This document shows, piece by piece, positions 22,716 to 33,471 of a stretch of DNA of 64,000 nucleotides. Source of the stretch: Forficula auricularia (taxonomy: Eukaryota; Arthropoda; Insecta; Dermaptera; Forficulidae); assembly GCA_024734495.1 (NCBI GenBank), contig JALMQS010000128.1, forward strand, positions 26,765,830 to 26,829,829, given 5' to 3'. Position 1 is the stretch's first letter; each line of letters begins with the position of its first letter. The position numbers were made by a program, and so were the translations under genes. Under the pieces are notes generated by a model that did no database searches, was not told the origin of the DNA, and saw only the letters and a program-made list of their open reading frames with translations.

Positions 22716-23544
22716 TTTCTGAATCCTCTATTTACTTGGCTATTATATAAATAACAAAAAATATATCTTTTATAAAAAATTTTACATAGGGTGCATAAGA
22801 ATTTTAGAAAGGCTTAGGTGGGGAATGACACAAAAATGTTAGGAAACACTGCATTATAGAATCAATCTGGCGTATAAAATATTTAGAAAAAAGTCATTGT
22901 TTTCTGTAATAAGACTAGGTTGCTTAATTAATTTGTGTTAAACAAATATGCTATTTTTCTCTTTTGGTGAACATTATTTAATTTGATGTAAATTGAACAA
23001 TTTATAATTTTTAAGAGGCTCTAATAATAAGTAAATTTAATGAATAGGAAATATTTTCCAGAAAGGCTCTTTCAATTTCCGGCTCTTTATTTTTGATGAC
23101 ATTACTTACATAAGAATACCATCTTCATTTCCATATTTTAATTAAATCGGTTTTTAATAGAAAATTATTAGTAAAGAGGAGACAATTTGAAAGTCCAAAG
23201 ACATCAAAATAAAAGCAATCAATATTTTTAAATTACCTTTTTCACTAAATCAAAAAAAAAAAAAATCCATTTTTAAATTCACTGTGTCCAGTAAAGTTTC
23301 AATTTCCCAATAAAATCAATATTCTTTAATTACAATCGAGCATCTCATGATTAAAGCAATTATTACTTTTCAAATTAAAAGTCAACGAGAATTTATCTTA
23401 AAAAAAAAAATTAACTTGAATTAAATAACTTTGTACTAAAACTCAATTATCAATATAATCCATTTTATTACTTTACCATACAGGGTATGGTCATGTATTT
23501 TTATCTACTCTTATTAAACGAGCAAAAATTGTTATATATATATT
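22716..23544. other. Unassigned AT-rich intron sequence with a short terminal fragment
   Basis: At 23471-23498 it reads TTACCATACAGGGTATGGTC, the end of the family seen complete at about 24193. Nothing else is recognisable. Confidence 0.4.
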
Positions 23545-25555
23545 CAGGGTGTCCCAAAAGTCAAGGATCAAACGTGAACACGAGATAGGTGAGTTCAGGA
23601 TTGTCCAAAATATAAAAACAAATTTAATAAAACTGTCTTAGTTTTCGAGTTATGGGCACTTTTTTGAAAACCGTGAAAATTGCTACCCTGCTCTAAATAT
23701 TTGAATGCTGTGGCTACGAATTTTCATATTTTATAATTCTAATTTTTGTTACGGAATCCTGAATAATACTGCTATCGATCACAAAACAGAAAATAACTAA
23801 GAGTATTATACTTTTTGAGAAAAAAAAATATTTTTGTCAGATTCATGTGTCAAAAATATTTAATCAGCTAACTTTGACTCTTGATATCTTAAAAAAAAAC
23901 TGTATCAAACAATAATGGCAAATTATCTAAAAAATTGACGCATTTAATCAAGATTTCAAAATGGTATAAAACATTCCACTTTTTTAAAAAACAAAAACTA
24001 ATATTTGCATTTTTATGCGAAAGGAACTAATTTCAAAACACAATTCGTAATTGGCTAATGGATAGAATTTAACATGAAAACTAATTTAATTTATTAAAAT
24101 ATTTTTATTCAATTAAAGTAAATGTTCAAAATAATAATTGTTTTTATATTCAATATCTAATAATATTTAAAATTACAAATTAAAATTAAAATTATTACTT
24201 TACCATACAGGGTATGGTCAAGTATTGTAATCGTGCATGAAAAAAGTGGTTTTTTTCCTTCTTTTTTTCAATATATCTAAAAAACGGCTGAAACTATTTC
24301 GATTAAAAAATTTGAGCGAAACCATGGAATTTAGGTCTACAAAAAAGCTCTAATAAGTGAACATCGAAAAAATTATATTTTTCGAGATAATAATTGTTGT
24401 GTCAAAATGTCTGTTAGTTAATCTGTGCGTTACCAAATTTGTGTACGAGCTAGCTCAAAAACTAGTGTGAATATCGAAACCAAATTTCACACGTAGTTTT
24501 GGTCCATTGAGATTAAGAGCTGATTAGATTTTGGTGCATATTGATCAAAAATTAAGGAGGGTGGAGGGGGGATTAAAAATTAAAAATCTAGGTCGTTTGA
24601 GCAAACTCAACCAAATTTTGTATACATAATCAGTGGACCCCCAGAAGTCTAAAAATGCAAAATCTAACCTCCCAAAATTGGGGGGGGCGGAGGGTCAAAA
24701 AATGAAAATCTTGGCCATTTACCAAACTCAACCAAATTTTGTATACATAATCAGTGGGTCCCCAGAAGTCTAAAAATGCAAAAACTAACCGCCCGAAATG
24801 GGGAGGGGGTCAAAAAATGAAAATCTTGGCCATTTACCAAACTAAACCAAATTTTGTATACATAATCAGTGGGTCCCAGGAGTCTAAAAATGCAAAAACT
24901 AACCCCCCCCCTACATGATTATAAATAATTTTATTAAATATTAAATATAAGTGAGGGGCTAGGTTGTATGGTAAAGTCAAGTGAATGGCCACATCAGAAC
25001 ACGTCAGCTTATTTGATATCTGTTTTCATGTTAAATTCTATCCTTTAGCCAATTACGAATTGTGTTTTGAAATTAGTTCCTTTCGCATAAAAATGCAAAT
25101 ATTAGTTTTTGTTTTTTAAAAAAGTGGAATGTTTTATACCATTTTGAAATCTTGATTAAATGCGTCAATTTTTTAGATAATTTGCCATTATTGTTTGACA
25201 CAGTTTTTTTTAAGATATCAAGAGTCAAAGTTAGCTGATTAAAATTTTTTGACACATGAATCTGACAAAAATATTTTTTTCTCAAAAAGTATAATACTCT
25301 TAGTTATTTTCTGTTTTGTGATCGATAGCAGTATTATTCAGGATTCCGTAACAAAAATTAGAATTATAAAATATGAAAATTCGCAGCCACAGCATTCAAA
25401 TATTTAGAGCAGGGTAGCAATTTTCACGGTTTTCAAAAAAAGTCCCATAACTCGAAAACTAAGACAGTTTTATTAAATTTGTTTTTATATTTTGGACAAT
25501 CCTGAACTCACCTATCTCGTGTTCACGTTTGATCCTTGACTTTTGGGACACCCTG
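23545..25555. repeat. 2-kb foldback element with 535-bp arms and CAGGGTGTCCCAAAAGTC ends
   Basis: The ends are CAGGGTGTCCCAAAAGTC and its exact complement. The left arm spans to about 24080 and the right arm starts about 25022; they are almost identical, including AACTAAGACAGTTTTATTAA, GATCGATAGCAGTATTATTC and CCAATTACGAATTGTG. The 0.94-kb centre holds another element (24193-25015). Such GGTGTCCCAAAA termini are common in insect mariner/Tc1-type foldbacks; no transposase is present. Confidence 0.85.
24193..25015 (+). repeat. ACTTTACCATACAGGG family element with internal 115-120-bp tandem repeats
   Basis: Starts ACTTTACCATACAGGG with a terminal hairpin (ACCATAC/GTATGGT) and ends TTGTATGGTAAAGTCAAG, then GGCCACATCAGAACACGTCA. 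Inside, three to four tandem units repeat TTTGTATACATAATCAGTGG and AGTCTAAAAATGCAAAA. Partial relatives: 36300-36665, 44520-45000, 48785-49375, 53950-54415, 56141-56230. It sits in the loop of the 2-kb foldback. Confidence 0.7.
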
Positions 25556-25879
25556 TATGTTTGTATCTTAGTTCTATTCTGAAAACGGCTCTACCGATTT
25601 TGATGAAACAAATTCTATTAGCAAGTTTTGAGGATGAGAAAAATATCTGGCTAGGTCTGGACCTCGACAAATTTAATCTTAATTGAACTTTTCTTAATTA
25701 AAGTAATTATTGATAGATGAAAATTTCCATAAAAAAGTTTCTTTACATTTTTTTCAATTATCTTTTATTTTTAATTGGTTTTTTAATTTTAAAACCCACT
25801 AATAGGTTATATCAAATATTAATATATATACTAAAATTAGGAATTTTTTGTTTGAATTGATGGATTGATTGCAGAATTC

Positions 25880-26050
25880 TAAAATAATTATCGGAAAAGA
25901 GGTTTTTTTATTTAATTAGTTTTTCCTCTTATTAAAAACAAGGACTAAAAAGATGATCAAGGACACTCGATGGTGGAGAAGTAATCTCCGGAGTCGAAGC
26001 TAAAATACAATGTATACATTAATTCATGTAAAATAATTGGTTTAATAAAA
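25880..26050 (+). repeat. Single 175-bp repeat
   Basis: Carries ATTATCGGAAAAGAGG, the GAGG...CCTC hairpin, GGTGGAGAAGTAATCTCC and ACAATGTATACATTAA, as in the arrays at 4.7 and 42.4 kb. Confidence 0.7.
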
Positions 26051-26329
26051 TTTATAAAAAAAAATTGTTTGTTTTTAATTAACAGGTGTGCAAATCATAA
26101 CAAAACAGGTCTGTTTACAAATAGAGTGGTTGACGTGGTTTTTTTTATATAACTTGGAAACGAATCTTATTTAATTTTATGTTTTTATTTCAGATCCTAT
26201 ACGATTATTATTTATTATTATTTTTTTATAATGTTTATCAATATGAACGAATGTGGGCAAATTGGTGTACGATTAAACAAATATACACATAATATGTGGA
26301 CTACTAAAAAGCTAGAAATGCAAAAACTG

Positions 26330-26516
26330 GGTGCGGGGTGGGGTGATTGTGGGAGGTGCAGGAGGTGGGGTGCAGTTGTGGTGGATCCAGGTGCGGGTGG
26401 CGGGGTGGGGTGGGGTGGGGTGGGGTGGAGGTGTAGTGGTGGGGGCGAGGTGTGTGGTTTCAGGGGGAGGGGTCAGGAGTTACCATGCATCGCTCGGTGG
26501 CTCCAGGTACTATTTT
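26330..26516. repeat. G-rich minisatellite with quadruplex potential
   Basis: The tract 26388-26430 is essentially (GGGGT)n, followed by more G-rich DNA. The right part matches 14838-14868 inversely. The open frames here (to 157 residues) come from the low-complexity repeat and are not called as genes. Confidence 0.6.
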
Positions 26517-26835
26517 ATAAAGAGCCACACGTAGATACACAAATTCAAAAATTTTTATTTAATGTAATTTCATATTTTCACGTTATATATAAAAAAGATA
26601 ATATTAAACACTATATAAACACTATAATTATGAAAAATCAAATTATAATAAAAATATATTTATTAATAAAAAGTATAATAAACATAAAAAATCTAAGATT
26701 TTAGTAAAAATATTTTTACATTGCATACAGCTTTCTTATATGCAATGTACAAATATTTCTACTAAAATCTTAGATTTTATCTTAAAATTAAATTATTTCT
26801 TGTTAAAATTTTATGTTTATTATACTTTTTATTAA

Positions 26836-27046
26836 ATTGTTCTTTTTGCCGAGAGTAACAGAATGTTTATAAATTGAAAAGACAATAAAAGAGTGTGTCT
26901 TCTACTGGAATTATAAGTTTATAATTTATTTATAATGAGACTATAGTTTCGAGAGCTTTTCTCTCTTCATTTGTCTATTACAATTGATTCACAATTAAAA
27001 ATTTATAATTCCAGCAGAAGACACACTCTTTTATTGTCTCCTTCAA
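26836..27046. mobile_element. PLE-type foldback insertion 2 (13-bp TSD)
   Basis: 211 bp between perfect copies of TACTTTTTATTAA (26823-26835 and 27047-27059). It has the terminal block TTTTGCCGAGAGTAACAGAA, inverted arms ACAATAAAAGAGTGTGTCTT / AAGACACACTCTTTTATTGT, and in the loop, on the minus strand, a GAGAG/CTCTC hairpin followed by GAAACTATAGTC, a degenerate hammerhead-like core. Confidence 0.8.
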
Positions 27047-27545
27047 TACTTTTTATTAACAAATATATTTTTTTTATTTGTATTTATTATATTTGAATTT
27101 TATTAATTTTATTTATTTATTTTCTTTTTTCATAAGTATATTGTTTCTAATATGCAATTTGAAAATATTTGTACTAAAATCCTAGATTTTTTACCTTAAA
27201 ATTAAATTCTTTCTTGATATTTTTGGTTTATATCGTGAGTTGTATTTTTGAAAAAAAAAACATCTATTTTTCAGAAAAAAAGATACTCAAATCTCTGGGT
27301 TAATTATTTTAATAAAATTTTAAATTTAATTCATTTTCAAATATCATTTTAACATTGACTCCTGCTGATGCAACCCGCCGCCCAGAGCGCTCTATTCGAA
27401 TGCATATCCTTCCACTTACAGGAGTTGCTTGATTCTTTTTAATTAGTCTAGCTCAGTGGTTCCCAACCTTTTGTGGCCCATCTCCCCTTTCTGGAGGTTG
27501 ACTAACACCTATCACCCTCTTTTCATTTTCATTATATGCCTAATT

Positions 27546-27743
27546 ATTATTATTTTTTTTTATTTTTGGCTTTTCGGGCTTTCTAGCCATTAGCCTAATT
27601 ACGATACTAGTTATATTTTTTTTTTAAATTTGTCTCTACCCCCGGGAGTCAGATTTTAGCTGGATGCCTCGAGTCAGATTCGAACCCGGGTCCCCTGGTT
27701 AGCTCGCTGTCACGCTACCGCCTAGCCTATCTGACCCCCCCCC
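27546..27743 (-). mobile_element. tRNA-derived SINE, copy 1 (10-bp TSD)
   Basis: 198 bp flanked by ATGCCTAATT (27536-27545 and 27744-27753). On the minus strand it starts with a G run, then an A-box-like TAGGCTAGGCGGTAG, a B box GGGTTCGAATC, a body with GGCATCCAGCTAAAATCTGA and GGTAGAGACAAATTT, and an A-rich tail. Other copies: 47121-47307 and the truncated 16038-16135. Confidence 0.85.
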
Positions 27744-27991
27744 ATGCCTAATTTTAATTTGAAGTAAACTTTAAATAATAAAGCAGGTGTATTATTTTAA
27801 ACAATTTTATTACAGTGTATAAAAACAACCAAAGCAGTTTTATCCGGTCACTCTTAAATAAAATCGAAAAAAAAAATTAAAATGTACATTTTTTACAGAT
27901 TTTTTTTAAGAACAAAGAAGTGAAATAATTAACTAAGATCAGAGACGTACATTAAAAAAACAACGTTTGTTAGGAGAATAATCTTGCATCA

Positions 27992-28111
27992 ATTGAAAAG
28001 TTTTTGTTTTGCCGAGAGTAGCAGAGTTCTGTTGATTCACAAAGAGAAACAAAGAGGTTGTCCTCTGCTTGATGCAAATAAACATACACACATATATATC
28101 GAGATGATATA

Positions 28112-28166
<55 letters not shown>

Positions 28167-28496
28167 TATTTGTTTGAGACTATATTTTTAAAGACTTGGT
28201 CTTCATCATCAGTCTTTTTTAATTATAAATGTTGTTTTTCATGGTGGTTGGTTATATATGAATGTGAACCAAAAGAATGTCTTTAGTTCTAACCTGACCA
28301 CCAGTGAAGAAGGAACATCAAATTTTCAATATCCATACGATATTGACTCCATGAAAAACAACATTTATAATTAAAAAAGACTGATGATGAAGACCAAGTC
28401 TTCGAAACTATAGTCTCAAACAAATAAATAAAATATATATACAGATATATCATCTCGATATATATATGTGTGACAACCTTTTTGTTTCTCTTTGTG
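27992..28496. mobile_element. PLE-type foldback insertion 3 (12-bp TSD), with hammerhead-like motif and (TA)n
   Basis: 505 bp flanked by AATCTTGCATCA (27980-27991 and 28497-28508). Removing it restores the hAT reading frame across the junction. Left arm from TTTTGCCGAGAGTAGCAGAG through AAGAGGTTGTCCTCTGC, a (TA)n tract at 28115-28162, and a GTTTGAGACTATA block; the right arm repeats most of this in reverse (28355-28496). The right arm has a complete hammerhead-like core; the left one has decayed. Confidence 0.85.
28370..28425 (+). ncRNA. Candidate hammerhead ribozyme (PLE type)
   Basis: CTGATGA at 28381-28387, then a spacer T and hairpin GAAGAC/GTCTTC, then GAAAC (28404-28408), TATA, and GTC (28413-28415). 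This gives both conserved core strands, a 6-bp stem II, a minimal 2-bp stem III (AC/GT) and the canonical GUC cleavage triplet. Stem I is only 2 bp in cis, so activity would need dimerisation, as reported for PLE hammerheads. Candidate only. Confidence 0.5.
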
Positions 28497-28509
28497 AATC
28501 TTGCATCAC

Positions 28510-28740
28510 TTTAAAAATCGACGATCCCTTCATATCAGTGGTCAAAGTTCTAGAAAACAACATTTCCTCGGTAATTTCCTTTTGTTAATTGATAAAACTC
28601 AAATAAGCTAATAAAATTGCTTTGTTATCAATCACACACAGTTGATTCATCAATCTGCAATGCAAATTTACTTTTTTTCAACAAATTGATGAGTTTGGAT
28701 TCAAACTCCGTGGGCATTTCGCCAATTTTCCTTGAAACAG
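28510..28740 (-). pseudogene. hAT transposase remnant around the first catalytic region (ZBED5-like)
   Basis: On the minus strand a decayed frame reads NNTVSRKIGEMPTEFESKL, LLKKSKFALQIDEST and, after a frameshift, LLAYLSFIN...EEMLFSRTLTTDMKGSSIF. LQIDEST holds the first catalytic Asp of hAT transposases, and TDTKG-like text follows as in ZBED5/ZBED8-type proteins. The frame continues over the foldback insertion into PNKR. It has at least one stop and one frameshift. Confidence 0.75.
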
Positions 28741-29080
28741 TATTGTTGCACAAAGGATTTTTTTGGTAGCCAGTTAAACAAGAGTTTCTACTGAAGTTCT
28801 AATGTACAGTACTATTTTAATGTTTCCCCCTTCGAATACTTATCGCCCCCAAATTCCCCCCCCCCACCACTTATTTATTGCCCCTCTGATAACCCAAATC
28901 GCCGACTTGAGGGCGATCGCCCCCAGGCTGGGAACCACTGGTCTAGCTTACAAAATCGACAAAATTTGGTCAAATTTTTTAAAATTTATCGTAAAATTAA
29001 TTAAATCTGTCCGCAGAAATTCTGTAACGATATGTTTTGATTTCATGAACATCATTTTGGAGTACAAAGATTCACAGCAA

Positions 29081-29360
29081 TTTTTAAATAATTGAACCAC
29101 GCAAGTTTAAATAACTTCCATGATTTTGCTCTCAAAATCATTTCATTATTAATATTTTTTTTTTATTGAAAATGAAAAATGAAATTGATTTCCCGGCAGG
29201 ATTCGAACCCGAATCCCCAAGTTACTAAATCCTACAATAGAAGATTTTCAATAAAAAAAAATAAATAATAATAATAATAAAATGATTTATCGAACTGCAC
29301 AATTTGCGGGCCAAATTATGGAAGTTATTTAATCTTGCTCGATTCAATTATTTAAAAATG
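29081..29360. repeat. Small foldback with a B-box-like core
   Basis: The arms TTTTTAAATAATTGAACCACG... and ...TTCAATTATTTAAAAA run about 45 bp inward. The middle contains GGGTTCGAATCC on the minus strand (29203-29214), next to TTTCCCGGCAGGA, but no convincing A box. It may be a SINE fragment in a MITE. Confidence 0.55.
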
Positions 29361-29394
29361 AATTACAAGTGAACTAAGTCAAAAAAAATAAAAA

Positions 29395-29740
29395 TTTATT
29401 CACAGCAATGTTGTACCAAAAATGGAAAATAGACCACAAGCATCTTTGTTTAAGTTTGCATATTTTGATTCAGGCACGAGTTTCCAAAATTCAATCTTAG
29501 AAGATGCTTTGTGCATCATTTGCAATGCCTGATTCTCTTTGATCTCTAATAACTCCAATTCCCCAGCCGCTTTTTCACTAAGTACCTATTATTTCAGAAA
29601 TTGGAAATGGAAATGTAGATTTCAAACTTTTCAAATCTTCAAACCTATATTTGAAATTTGCTAGTAATTCTTTCAATTTTTTTTATATTCATCTAACTTT
29701 TCTTCTTTGATTTTATTAAGGTTGCTGTTTCACCATATGG
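29395..29740 (-). pseudogene. hAT transposase remnant, C-terminal half (ZBED5-like)
   Basis: Decayed minus-strand frame: ELLANFKYRFEDLKSLKS, then ELELLEIKENQALQMM, EFWKLVPESKYANLNKDA and CGLFSIFGTTLL before a stop, where intact relatives continue with the LCE..FS part of the dimerisation domain. It lies outside the target duplication of the hAT at 27454-28940, so it is probably a separate insertion. Confidence 0.7.
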
Positions 29741-29815
29741 GTTTTCTTAGAATTTTAGACAGATTATTATTTAAATACTTCTGCATCGATTGGTGGCAAA
29801 ACGAAATTTATGACC
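29728..29815. repeat. Fragment of TTAA family B
   Basis: The block GTTTCACCATATGGGTTTTC to TGGTGGCAAAACGAAATTTA matches the left end of the copy at 59641. The fragment ends abruptly. Confidence 0.6.
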
Positions 29816-30261
29816 CATTTTTATAAGCGTCAACTGCCATTAAAAGATTGTTTTCAGACCAACGGCATTAATATCCTCTTTTAGCCATATCAGCCCTAAA
29901 AAACAAATCAAAATAAACAAAAATTAAGAAGTTGCATCACTTAGATTGGATTGGTCCAACATGAGCAACCACGATATGGTCCAAAGATGGCAACTTTAAC
30001 CTATATTCGCCTATATTTTATATCAACTTGCTTTTTAACTAATAGTGATATAATTATTACATTCAATTATAGATACATAAATGCTTTATATAGTGATATA
30101 ATATTATAATCGATTATTTACTTTTCTACTAGATCAACAGGCTTCGAAATACAAGTAAATTTTTACAAAACAAGTCTTGCAAACACAAAACACAGATGTT
30201 CGCTCTGCTGCGTATACAACCCAGACGATATTTGCCTTGTGAGGGGACTAAAGCAACTATG

Positions 30262-31225
30262 TTGCCTATAATAATAAATAATAAATAAATAAATCTTTAT
30301 TCTTCGACCTGCTTAGAGGCACAAGTCCTTGGTGGCTAGGTCCTCCAAACATCAATACAATCTAGCTACAATATATTAACAAAAACCAATACAAATTAAC
30401 AACAATTTAACAAATAATAAACAAGTACAAAAAAAAGAAAAAAAAATAGAAATGTTTGCTCATTAACAAATAACATGATCATAGATTTCCATCAAAAGAC
30501 AAAACGTAATTTAAATAATTTCTCGCAAAAACCCGATACCAGGAGCAAGCGACGCATTAGCCATCCTGACATTATCCATAAGTTGTTAAGGAAACCTGGT
30601 CAAAACCTTAACAAGGATGGTATGACCTCTCTTTACCACAGCTAATCTCTGCTTGTGAGAACTAAATAAAATTTTCTACAACTCTAGGACTTTAGGACTT
30701 AACTTTTAGGATTTAATCATACTATAATCCCAAGTAATAATAAATAGACTGTTCCACAAATCAATGCCAGGTCTTACAAATGAATGCAAACCTACATATT
30801 AATATCTGAATTAACTAATTTGTAGGAACCAGACTTAAGTATTTAAATTAATACCATTCTTCCCTAAATCCTTATAATCTAAATAACCATCTGAATCATC
30901 CTCATAACAAAAACCACCACTGGTTTCAACACCTATACTTCAAGTCCCAACCCTGGATTGACTACCACTTTCAACCATATCATCTAAAAAAAAAAATTAT
31001 TTTAAAAACAAACAAAATATTTCGTTAGCAACGCAGAGATTTCCTTATTCCAGCCTAATTTCAAAACCAACCCTTGCATTTCCTATCTCTAAATGGAAAG
31101 AAGAGTTAACAAACCCCTCTCCCCGAAAGAGACAAAAAAGAACTAATAAAATCCTACCTGAAAAAAGCTTCAAATTCGTAAGACAGCTTATTAGTTACCC
31201 ACCAGACTTCAAAGAGACCTTATGA
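30262..31225 (-). mobile_element. LINE-like 3' end with (TTTA)n tail, copy 1
   Basis: On the minus strand it ends CTCTAAGCAGGTCGAAGAAT, AAAGATTTATTT and a (TTTA)n run. Copies at 39529-40508, 55191-56140 and 59815-60119 share this end but start at different points, the usual result of 5' truncation in non-LTR retrotransposition. No reverse-transcriptase motifs are in the shared part; short frames with LAPGIGFLR recur in all copies but are interrupted. Clade unknown. Confidence 0.65.
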
Positions 31226-31639
31226 ATAAGAATAAGTTACTGGATAATTTTAAAGTAACGATAATGGTCCAATCAAAGTAATGGTCCAACTTCGGCAACT
31301 CTCCCTTATGTTTATAGGCTGCGAACCAGCTTATAAACATATATAATATACATATAGGAGCTTCTTATAGTGATTCTTTCAGATCTTTAATTATTATTAT
31401 TTTATTTTTTTTATTTTAATTCAATAGAACATCTTTAAATATCTTTTATTCTGGTATTTTGATACACTATTTCAATTTAATACTAAGGGCAACTCGGAAA
31501 TGAGGCGAAGCCTCCCGGCCATACCGAATAAAGCTTGAATTTAATTCTTAAATACTAAGATAAAAATTATTTGATTTTTAAAAAATTTGATTAATGATCA
31601 AATATTTTTTTAATAAATATTTAGAACCTAAAAATCCAA

Positions 31640-32573
31640 GATGCAATACAGGTCGTTCGTTTCGAATGCATACTTGCCACTCGCAGGCGACGCTGTGTCT
31701 TCAATTATGTTAGTTACCACAGGAGAGACTGAATAAATTAACCACTTAGATATTCCTTTGGCTATTAACGTATACTAAATTATTTAATTATTAATGTTTG
31801 TGCACATAAATATTTTTTTAACAAGTATGTGAATTCATTAATTATATCGATTTTCCCTTTTAATGTAGTTGTTTGATGAAATGGGTTTTCCTATGATTTT
31901 TTTGAAATTTAGACAGATTATTATTTAAATTCGTCTGCATCGATTGGTGGCAAATCGAATTTTATGAACAATATAGTTCCGGAGATATTAAATTCCAAAG
32001 ATAGAGTTTTTCAGACTTTTATACATTGCACTATACGGGATATCGGAAAGTTTACATACATATTTAATTATAATTAAGAAACTCTTCTTACCAGTGTTTT
32101 AAATAACTAAACCAACATTAAACAATAACTAATACATTTTTTAAGAAAATTTTAATTCATAGTTACAACACACTTTCTGAGATAATAATGAATAAATAAT
32201 AAAAAATGTATAATTAAAAATTTACACCAAAAACCACCTGGCAACAACGCATTTATTTAACTTAAAAAGTGAGTTAACTTTAGTACTTTTTTGGCGTTTT
32301 CCACTTCAGGCATTGTCGCAACAGCTTTTTATCTCTCATTAAAAACTTTTTGTTTTATAAATCTCCCTTTATAATGTACTTTATCTGAAATTTCTATGTT
32401 AAAATATATACAAGCTCGGACAGTGTTGCCAGATTTGTCAAACGAGCACGGGATTGGCTCGTAGTGGTACATAAACAGCAAAAAGTTTTGGGCTTATGAA
32501 TTATGAATCTTTATTGTGTGTTCTATATACTCTAGCATTAACTTTTTTCAAATATTGTCGCAAAACAACTACC
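31640..32573. mobile_element. TTAA family B element (31864-32573) with its shared left flank
   Basis: The element proper runs from 31864 (TGTAGTTGTTT) to 32573 (AAAACAACTACC) between TTAA tetranucleotides (31860-31863, 32574-32577). The 220 bp to its left (from GCAATACAGGTCGTTCG) also precede the copy at 59641, so both were carried in a larger repeat. No open frame. Confidence 0.7.
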
Positions 32574-32985
32574 TTAATGGAAGCCGCATTTGACTCAACT
32601 TTGTAATATAACATTCTATCTTTACTCGCCAGTCTGTTTAACTTTAGGATTGATTTATCCACCTTCTTGTTGACTTTCTGTCAGATTGCGACCATTTTGT
32701 CTTAACTTTAAGTGATTCAAAACCAACCTGATGGTTAGATGATTTACCGGATAATCAAAGATCTCTAGTATTTTGAACTCAAATAGACAAATTAGTACGA
32801 AGTTATGGAGATATTTTAATCTAATGGATGATAGGGTGCATCAGGTGTTCTTAGATGTTCACCGACTTAAAAACAAACAGAGAGCTTTACTTTACAAATT
32901 CTTTTAACACGCTATGTTAATAAATCTGTATAAAAATAAAAAATTATCTAGTATATGTCCACTAACGTGATTGTGTTTTTTTTAG

Positions 32986-33087
32986 GGGCCTGACTCGAGT
33001 TTTATCCCTGTACCTCCAGGATGGACAGAAAAATACGATGATGCAGCGGAACAAATGTGCTATATCAATGATCAATCGGGAGCCAAG
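32986..33087 (+). CDS. Internal exon carrying the first half of a second WW domain
   Basis: A 34-codon exon, phase 0 at both ends, bounded by a T-rich tract ending TTTAG with a CTAAC branch-like motif upstream (near 32962), and by the donor AAG|GTGAGT. It encodes a short Ser/Pro linker (GPDSSFIPVPPGW) and then the N-terminal half of a WW-like domain: Trp13, the core MCYIN at residues 24-28, and DQSGAK, where the intron interrupts. The missing second Trp would be in the next exon, beyond this window. Both borders are phase 0, matching the exon at 794-979, so direct splicing gives an open frame with two consecutive WW domains. Splice signals are strong and base composition is coding-like. I am confident it is an exon; the RhoGAP identity is a guess from domain layout. 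Confidence 0.75.
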
Positions 33088-33373
33088 GTGAGTCATCTTT
33101 TCAAAATTATCAACTTGTTTATTTATTTGGAATTATTTTGATCAAATATTTAAAACAATTCCATGAACTGTTTTTTGCTGCATTTGAAGTGAATAAGTTG
33201 GCTGATCGGCTGATTTTTCATTCATGTACACACTATTAATCGACCGGGCGTAAAATCGTTTTCAAACGCAGACATTAGGGTTTCTCATTTCCCGTCAAAT
33301 AATAATTCCCGGGAATCGAGAATATTTAGAAGATATTCCGGGATTCCCGGGAAAACAGAGTTTTAATATTTAC

Positions 33374-33471
33374 CGAGGCGTGAACCGCGATTGGAATTAG
33401 GTGTATACCATGGAAATGAAAGTGAAAGTGGAAGTAGGTGTACACGATCCAAGGTCGCGGTTCACCCCTCG
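33374..33471. mobile_element. 98-bp hAT-type MITE with CGAGGCGTGAACCGCGA ends
   Basis: Terminal repeats CGAGGCGTGAACCGCGA / TCGCGGTTCACCCCTCG, flanked by perfect 8-bp duplications ATATTTAC (33366-33373, 33472-33479). The centre has GGTGTATACC- and GGTGTACACG-like blocks. A related copy lies at 14965-15118. It sits 290 bp after the second WW exon. Confidence 0.85.

Larger units (their letters stand above)
27454..28940 (-). mobile_element. hAT element with perfect TSD, carrying a SINE and a PLE-type insertion
   Basis: Ends CAGTGGTTCCCAACC and GGCTGGGAACCACTG are inverted repeats, flanked by GTCTAGCT at 27446-27453 and 28941-28948. Two later insertions sit inside: a SINE (27546-27743) and a 505-bp foldback (27992-28496), each with its own target duplication. 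Removing them leaves under 0.8 kb, with a transposase remnant on the minus strand. The nesting order is therefore clear. Confidence 0.9.
980..32985 (+). other. About 32-kb intron of the WW-domain gene, filled with nested repeats
   Basis: The stretch between the two phase-0 WW exons, starting GTGCAG and ending TTTAG. It holds most of the transposable elements listed here. I saw no further exon in it that combines open frame, splice sites and raised GC, but very small exons could be missed. Its content implies growth by repeated insertion, often of one element inside another. Confidence 0.5.

Noticed and set aside
26231..26704. 157-residue open frame
   Set aside because: It runs through the (GGGGT)n minisatellite and AT-rich flanks; the protein is low complexity and has no family signature.
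27640..27740. tRNA gene on the minus strand
   Set aside because: Same reasoning: the B box belongs to a SINE with TSD and tail.
28115..28162. Promoter-like TATA repeats
   Set aside because: It is a (TA)n microsatellite inside a mobile element and carries no other promoter signal.
27984..28286. 100-residue frame
   Set aside because: It crosses the arm of a foldback and a (TA)n tract; it is a by-product of repeats.
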